Source of the DNA: Thuidium tamariscinum | Lineage: Eukaryota; Streptophyta; Bryopsida; Hypnales; Thuidiaceae | Length of the DNA stretch: 64,000 bases | Reading direction: 5' to 3' | Assembly (NCBI GenBank): GCA_947034885.2 | Contig: OX344751.2 | Location: 14,322,001 to 14,386,000, forward strand | Shown: positions 57,918 through 64,000 of the stretch, in pieces | Position numbering within the stretch: the first letter of the stretch is position 1 | Layout of the letters: each line of letters starts with the position of its first letter | Translations under genes and position numbers: made by a program | The notes under the pieces: generated by a model | What the model saw: only the letters and a program-made list of their open reading frames with translations | Databases searched by the model: none | Told to the model about the DNA's origin: nothing

Positions 57918-58328
57918 TGATAAAAAATCTGACAAAAGAACCCGGGCTCTTCAACAATGATCACAAAACTGGCTAAATTTCGCTCATTTTCTACTTAATT
58001 TTTTCATGCCCTTTGTATAAATTTTAAAAAATCTTCCAAAAATGAACATTTGGCTAAAAACCTTGAATCTGTTCTGAGATTACTACCCTTCACTCCTTCA
58101 GTGTTCCGTGCACAGATGAAAGTACACGAATGAAAAACCCCGGTCCGAGTAATCGGAACAACTGAATGAAACACAAGCGATTCTCTCATACGAATTCCAT
58201 GCTTCGCTCGACTTCCTCCCCGCGCTTCCCACACTCTGCCACACTCTCCAAACTCTCGCTCCCTCAGTGGCTCAGTTGCCGTGCGTTTGCCATGATCGCC
58301 GGTCTCCGACGACCATAAGTGATCAGCC

Positions 58329-61300
58329 ATGGTCTTAATCAAGCGCGATGCCGTCTTTCCTCAGCAACAATCGCAGGTACTCGCGGAGCCGCCGCGAATC
58401 CAAACCACCCGGATTATCCCGTTCGACAGGGAGCTCAAGAATCGTGCATCAGGTACTTCCATAATCCAATCCTCCGCCGGGTTTAGGGTTTCATTGAAAT
58501 CAGACAAAATGTGGAATTCATGTACTATGTACGTTGATTTCTATGTCCAAACATTGTTGAGTGTTTTTTGGTGAATAGAGAATTGAAGACGCACTAGAGG
58601 TCAACGCGGTTTACGTGAAGTGATTTGAATGCTTGTGCAATTAGGTTTGGTTTACCGAATTTGAGAGTTGTGGTGTTCTCGAAGGGTCTCCACCCTAGAA
58701 TGTGGAATTGCTCTGCATTGGGGGGTTTAAGATGAAGCATAGTTAGGATGATGTAATGCTGGTTCCAATTCGAAAGCGTCCTCCAGGTGGAGCTAACACT
58801 GCGTAGATTCTCCTTTGCTTGTGTTGGTTCCGAAGCTGCTGTCGAGAGTTGGATTGAATTCGTGTTCTGGCAACGTAGCAACTGTGGAGATCGATTGAAT
58901 CAGATGTGTAGTGATGGGGTTGCGTTTGAGTTGCCGTGGGATTTTTGTTACCGAAGACAAGAATCAAGGCTTCAGTCAAGTCATAGATTGCGAGTGATGG
59001 ATATAGAGAGATGGGTGACAAGCATTGTAACTACTAGGAGGTGTTGAGAGTTAAATTTAGCAATGGGAATATCGACTGTTTCCAAATCTTGATTTTGAGT
59101 CCCAAAGTGTCGTCTCAAGGGTTTAGTCGAGTCAGGTTGTGAGTCATAGACATAGAGATGAGTGATGACCGATTGGGATCATCACCTACACGATTTGAGG
59201 CACAAGGAGTCTTTTTTGTTTTCAGGTGCAATTTTCAGGCCCTGAATAGTGTACAATCGATTTGCATTGCCCAAAATGTCGTTCATTCTTGGAGCATAAG
59301 TCTAGACTCTTACACCTCTTATTCTGTCTAGCAAACTATCCCCAAAACTCTCGTCTTGCAACTCATTAAAATGCATGCACCTATTTTAGACCTTCGACTT
59401 CCCTGGTAGTCCTATGTCCCGTAAGAATTTACATGAATTCCAATTCTTTTTTAATATCAATTTCATGATGGCTCTTTATTTTGTCATAAAGAAATTGAGC
59501 TCGGAATTGTTCACCACATGTTCGTCTGCCGTTGGTTTTAACTTTTGAATAATCCTATGTTTCTCTCCATGAAATTTCATTTTGGCACTGGTATTGTCTA
59601 TGGTAGTAACTGTTTTAGATGTTTTGTCTGGATTTGAAGAATGCATTCTGGTTACCCCACCTTTTCCACAGGCTGCGAAGCTGAGACTGGGAGCATTGAA
59701 TTACCCGTGGTTGCAGCTTGGGACCGGAAGCCCGCGAAAATGGCGAAGGAGTTTGGTACGCAATCCAGTTTCGTTACTGAAGACGAAAACCGCAAAAATA
59801 GGAGCCTCGAGTTGGGATGGACCTCCACTGTCGCGAAATGGGGCCTTCCTTTGTCCATGTGCTTGTTCTTTGGATGCTATGTGGCTGTTCTTGCAGCTTT
59901 CCCAGTAGGTACTTTGCAGAGTTGGAAGAAGGATCTCTTACTGAGGATGGCGGACACGCCGTTTGGTTTGGGTGGTAAGCATTCCCTCGTGCATATTTTC
60001 CTCATCTTCAACTACCAGTGAATTAGGAGACATGGTTGATTGCTCATATGCTTCGTCGTGCACATATATATTGGTTCACGCGCTTTGGTTTGAATAGTGC
60101 AAATTGATTTGTTAATCAGGAGTTAAAGTAGTCTCACCCTGACCTGTTTTGTAATGTAAATCATTGCCGATGTAATCAGGAGCTAAAGTTGTCTCATCCT
60201 GACCTGTTTTGCTATGTAAATCATTGCCAATGTAACCAGTAGCTAAAATAGTCGACTGCAGACTACTAAGCTCCTGGTTTCATAGGCCATCCATCCATCC
60301 TTAAAATATTCTGATATCATGATACCTTGTGAACTCGTTCCTTGTAGGAGGCATGCTCCTACTTTTTGCTGCACCGCTGCTTGTACTCGTTCTTTTAGCG
60401 ATCATTAGTCTGGAGGTCTCCTCTCGAACGTCGGATTTCACGTAAGGTTACATTTTCCATAGAATGATATACTAATGAGATGGCTTTCCCAGTCCGTTTT
60501 CTTTTTCAATCGTGAGGCTATCGACTGTACTACCTTCTCGTATGTTAATTTCGGATTGATTGATTATCGTTTCGGAATAAAAAGATGTGGGCCGTGGATG
60601 TGCAGCAAGCAGAAGGTGAAAGGTAGAGCTAGGTGGCAAAAACTTCCTGTTGTCACAGGAGGTCGGATGGGCATTGTGACTGCTACTGAGATGCTTTGGA
60701 TCGTTCTGTTCCTACTCATGTTTTGTTGGATGATGGCAAACTATTTGATTCGGGATTTAAAAGCTTTTGAGACCATGAAGTTAAAACCCATGGAGACGAT
60801 GTAAAGTTTCATATCTCCAATGTTGAAATTCGTGTGTTACTGAGTGTCCTTGTTCTTATACTGCGGATTAGTGTGATCTTGACGAAGAGAATAGTGTCTA
60901 GAGGATCGGAGGAAGTTCCAAATTTTGGATCTGATTGTTTTTTATTTTCCTACGACAGGTGGGGTAAGGAGCTGAAGAAAATTGGGTTGCATTTTGGTTT
61001 CATTGGCGTAGTATGTTTGAATTTATTATTCCTACCTGTTTCTCGGGGATCTGTTCTCCTTCGGGCCATAGACATTCCATTTGAGCATGCAGTCAAGTAC
61101 CATATGTGGTTGGGACACTTCATGATGACCTTATTCACTCTCCATGGCCTCTCCTACATCATTGCATGGTATTCCGAAGACCGTCTGATCAAAGTAAGTT
61201 CTAATAATAGACTTTTCTTTAGATATTCGCAGGTTTTTCAGAAAATTAAATTTTTCCACTCATTTTTGGTTATCATATGAATAATCGTGCAATGTGGAAA

Positions 61301-64000
61301 TGACAATTAGGTAGGTGAATTGCAATTTTGGAAAGACATCCTCATCTATTTCACTGAATATGTTGAAGGGTGAGAATTTGTATTCTAAAATAACTTAGAT
61401 AGTGACATAGGTACATCACACCTTGCAAGTAGGCACAAGCAAGCGACCATTAGGGTGTCCTGTCCATGAATTGTGTTGTGCTTATCTTCCCTTCCCTATA
61501 ATCAGTCTCCCTATGATTTCTAATACGGAGTAATTCTTGAAACATTCTAAATCTTCATTGATAACATGTTAATGTGCATTTGTTCGAAGCATTTCATTCC
61601 GGCTCAAATCATCACTCTGGGCATACCAAGTGTATCTCTTAATCGAAATATTATGGTATTCTCTCAATCTCTTACTTTAATGTGTTGGATGTCCGCAGAT
61701 ATTTGATTGGGCACCCCACAAGGTTGCCAATTTTGCTGGAGTTATAGCCTTGTCGGCTGGCATTACAATGTGGATTACTGCTATTGGATGGGTTCGAAAA
61801 AAATACTTTGAAACTTTCTACTGGTTCCACCATCTCTACGTGGTATTTGTATTGTTCATGGCATTTCATGTTGGGGATGTGCTCTTCAATATCACATTCT
61901 GTGGAATATTTCTCTTTGTTTTCGATCGCTTTCTACGCTTCTGCCAATCGAGAAGTAGGGTTGGAGTTCTTTCAACCAAGTTGCTACCTTGCGGGACTTT
62001 TGAACTGACATTAGCCAAGCCGCCTGGTACATCGGCACCTCCTTTTTCTCTTTGTTTTTTTCTTCCTGGTGTGTGTTATCGGTGTATGCTATGCTGTGTG
62101 TTTCTTTGTTTGATGACAAGTGTGAAAATGTCTGGTCTGTGAAACTCTTATGGTAGTTTAGAGAAGATAAACACTATCATTAAGGATTAGTTGAGCTTAA
62201 AACTATCCGGGCCCTTCTCAGTGTACTTCACTCAATTGATTCTTTATTCTTTAAACACGGAAACACGATTTGGAATGGATTAGTTGAAATGATTAGTTGT
62301 AAATCGCGTTGTTAATCTGGGAATCCAAGTTCTCACAGGAAGATGCATTGTGCAGGTGTAAAATATCATGCATTAAGTTATGTGTATCTCAATGTTCCTG
62401 GAGTTTCCAAATTACAATGGCACCCATTTAGTGTGTCCTCCAGTCCTTATGATGGAGATAACTGGCTCAAGGTCTTGATAAAACCTTCCTACGGAGGATG
62501 GACTCATCAATTACAAGGTCTGGTCTCGACAGTCATTAAAACAGGGCGATGTCCTTCAAATATCAGTGCCGCTGTCGAAGGTCCATATGGTCATGAATCT
62601 GACTTTTATCTTCAGTAAGTTCAAAGCCTCTGCCTTCTTCAAGCCATCTAACTCGAAACCTTGACGAAGGGTTTTGAATTGCATCGTCGTTTGTTCTGAT
62701 GGTTCGATGATGGTATAGCCAATTAATGTGGTAATTATCCTGTTCATTCGTTATCTAGTCCTATTCTGCTGTTCAAGGTGGCATGTACCTCATACCCTCT
62801 GTAGATAGCTTTCTCGAATGTAACTTGGCTTGACCTTGCTTGTGGGGATTAAAAGCCAAGTTTGATTGACAGGAACATTCTGTGTTCAACTCTGGAACAC
62901 TGGAAGCCTGTAAATCTAATGCAACCTTGGTGTATAATGGATCATGTTGATCGGAACTGATGATTAAATGGTTTGCTCTATAGATACGAGACGCTTATAC
63001 TGGTGGCAGGAGGAATTGGCATCTCGCCTTTTGTGGCCCTTCTACGTGACTTGCTTCAGCGATGTCAACGAGGGCAACCCAATCTTCCATCGAATGTACA
63101 CCTCATTTGGGCAGTACAAAAATCAGAGGAACTTCAACTCCTTGATTTGGTACCCGCATCTTCCATCTGTCCTGATTACAAATTGAAGTTAAACCTCCAA
63201 GTCCGTGCCTTTGTTACCCGTGAGACTTCACCTCTTAGCTTGGAGCGTGATCCTGAAACACAAGAGTTGCATCAACCAGACGACTTCAAGAGATCCCCTA
63301 TTCTATCCAGTTTGAATAACGCTGAAGCTTTTAAACATCCTATTTCAAATATATCGGGTGCTGGAAGTAATCTGTGGATTACTGCATGTTTCCTTGCTTC
63401 ATTTCTAGGGTACATCGTTGTTTTCCTCGTGATCGATCTTATCATAGGTCAGCCATTTGAACAAGTGGAAGAAGGGAACCCTAGTGAAGGTATATCACAG
63501 TGGGTGAAAGGCCTGATTAATGTGATCAGTGTAGTTCTGGGAGTAGTGATATTCGGGGGTTTTGTGGCATCACTGTGGAACTTCTTGGGGAGATTACATC
63601 AGACTACGTCAGGGGTTGCTGAAGAGAGGACTCATCTTTTGTCTACTTCAGATAATGATGGAACAGTGTATGCCAACGAGAGTGCAGATCGACTGGTGCA
63701 TCCATCCAATACTCATTTTGGACATAGGCCTAGTGTAAGAGGTAAGTAAGATTTTCCCTCATCTATCTGGATCTATTTCGATGGAGACATCAATTGTATC
63801 TTTGGGATAGTCTCTCTTACTATTTTCTATCCTAACAAGATGTCAGTGTCGTAATTTGTGCAAATGTCTCAATTTTCAGAATGGTAAACTCTAGATATAG
63901 TCAGTTGATTCGAAAGATCAGGCAATACACATGGATGGTTTGTGTTGCAGTCATTGACTTCTGAATGGTGTCATGCATTTGCAGATCTTTTTGATGGTTA
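58329..64000 (+). CDS. FRO: ferric reduction oxidase (FRO) family, 3' end beyond window
   Basis: A flavocytochrome that passes electrons from NADPH via FAD and two haems across a membrane to reduce Fe(III) or Cu(II). Exons in consistent phase: 58,329-58,452; 59,672-59,974; 60,348-60,441; 60,606-60,800; 60,959-61,193; 61,699-62,026; 62,356-62,614; 62,984-63,741; 63,985 onward, about 770 residues in the window. Visible landmarks (residues): hydrophobic N-terminal segments; ferric reductase domain with VKYHMWLGHFMM and FTLHG (His 287 and 301) and WFHHLYVVFVLFMAFHVGD (His about 361 and 374) as haem ligands; FAD motif HPFSVSSSP (449 on); EGPYG near 500; NADPH motif LVAGGIGISPFVALL (about 519 on); two more membrane helices; and SVRDLFDG at the last junction, matching the conserved FRO C-terminus. 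The exon 4 acceptor (60,605) has a weak pyrimidine tract and is the least sure boundary. Other members act at the plasma membrane, plastid or mitochondrion; location here is not decided. Confidence 0.95.

Noticed and set aside
58743-59047. ORFs on both strands in FRO intron 1
   Set aside because: No motif; the FRO phases require this stretch to be intronic.
1-64000. CRISPR array, rRNA, bacterial operons
   Set aside because: No regularly spaced short repeats with unique spacers and no rRNA-like sequence; the gene content is plant nuclear.

Overview
This window reads as nuclear DNA of a land plant. It has GT-AG introns, a PLS-type pentatricopeptide repeat (PPR) gene, a two-K-segment dehydrin, a plant ferric reductase (FRO family), a fragmentary gene resembling plant organellar single-stranded DNA-binding (OSB) proteins, and plant-type CACTA, hAT-like and piggyBac-like transposons. 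Long intronless PLS PPR genes and a compact dehydrin would suit a bryophyte or other early-diverging land plant, but the lineage is a guess.

Layout. (1) About 1-23,800 is a moderate-GC block made mostly of decayed transposons. It holds a CACTA transposase gene on the minus strand (408-4790, running off the left edge), a non-autonomous hAT element with perfect 8-bp target duplications (5646-6809), two CACTA-type MITEs with 3-bp duplications (7665-8027, 8658-8963), a gag/transposon-like ORF with its own TATA box and phased upstream repeats (14,840-18,236), and a plant Transposase_24-like ORF (18,867-20,315). Several of these ORFs are interrupted by in-frame TAG codons and by no other stop. (2) About 23,800-58,000 is AT-rich. 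It contains three small genic islands: an OSB-like gene (26,492-27,808), the PPR gene (28,215-29,789) and the dehydrin gene (38,629-39,903, minus). The rest is layered repeats: five TTAA-flanked piggyBac-like elements, two copies of an 8-bp-TSD hAT-like element, a MITE family with 4-bp duplications, and a roughly 180-bp unit array in inverted orientation. (3) 58,329 to the right edge is a multi-exon FRO gene that continues beyond the window.

The host genes do unrelated jobs: organelle RNA or DNA metabolism (PPR, OSB-like), desiccation protection (dehydrin) and iron/copper reduction at a membrane (FRO). They do not form a pathway. The most informative material is the transposon stratigraphy. 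A piggyBac-like copy and a MITE sit inside one hAT-like copy while the other hAT-like copy preserves both empty sites, which fixes the target duplications (TTAA and 4 bp) directly. No CRISPR array, rRNA or convincing tRNA gene was seen.
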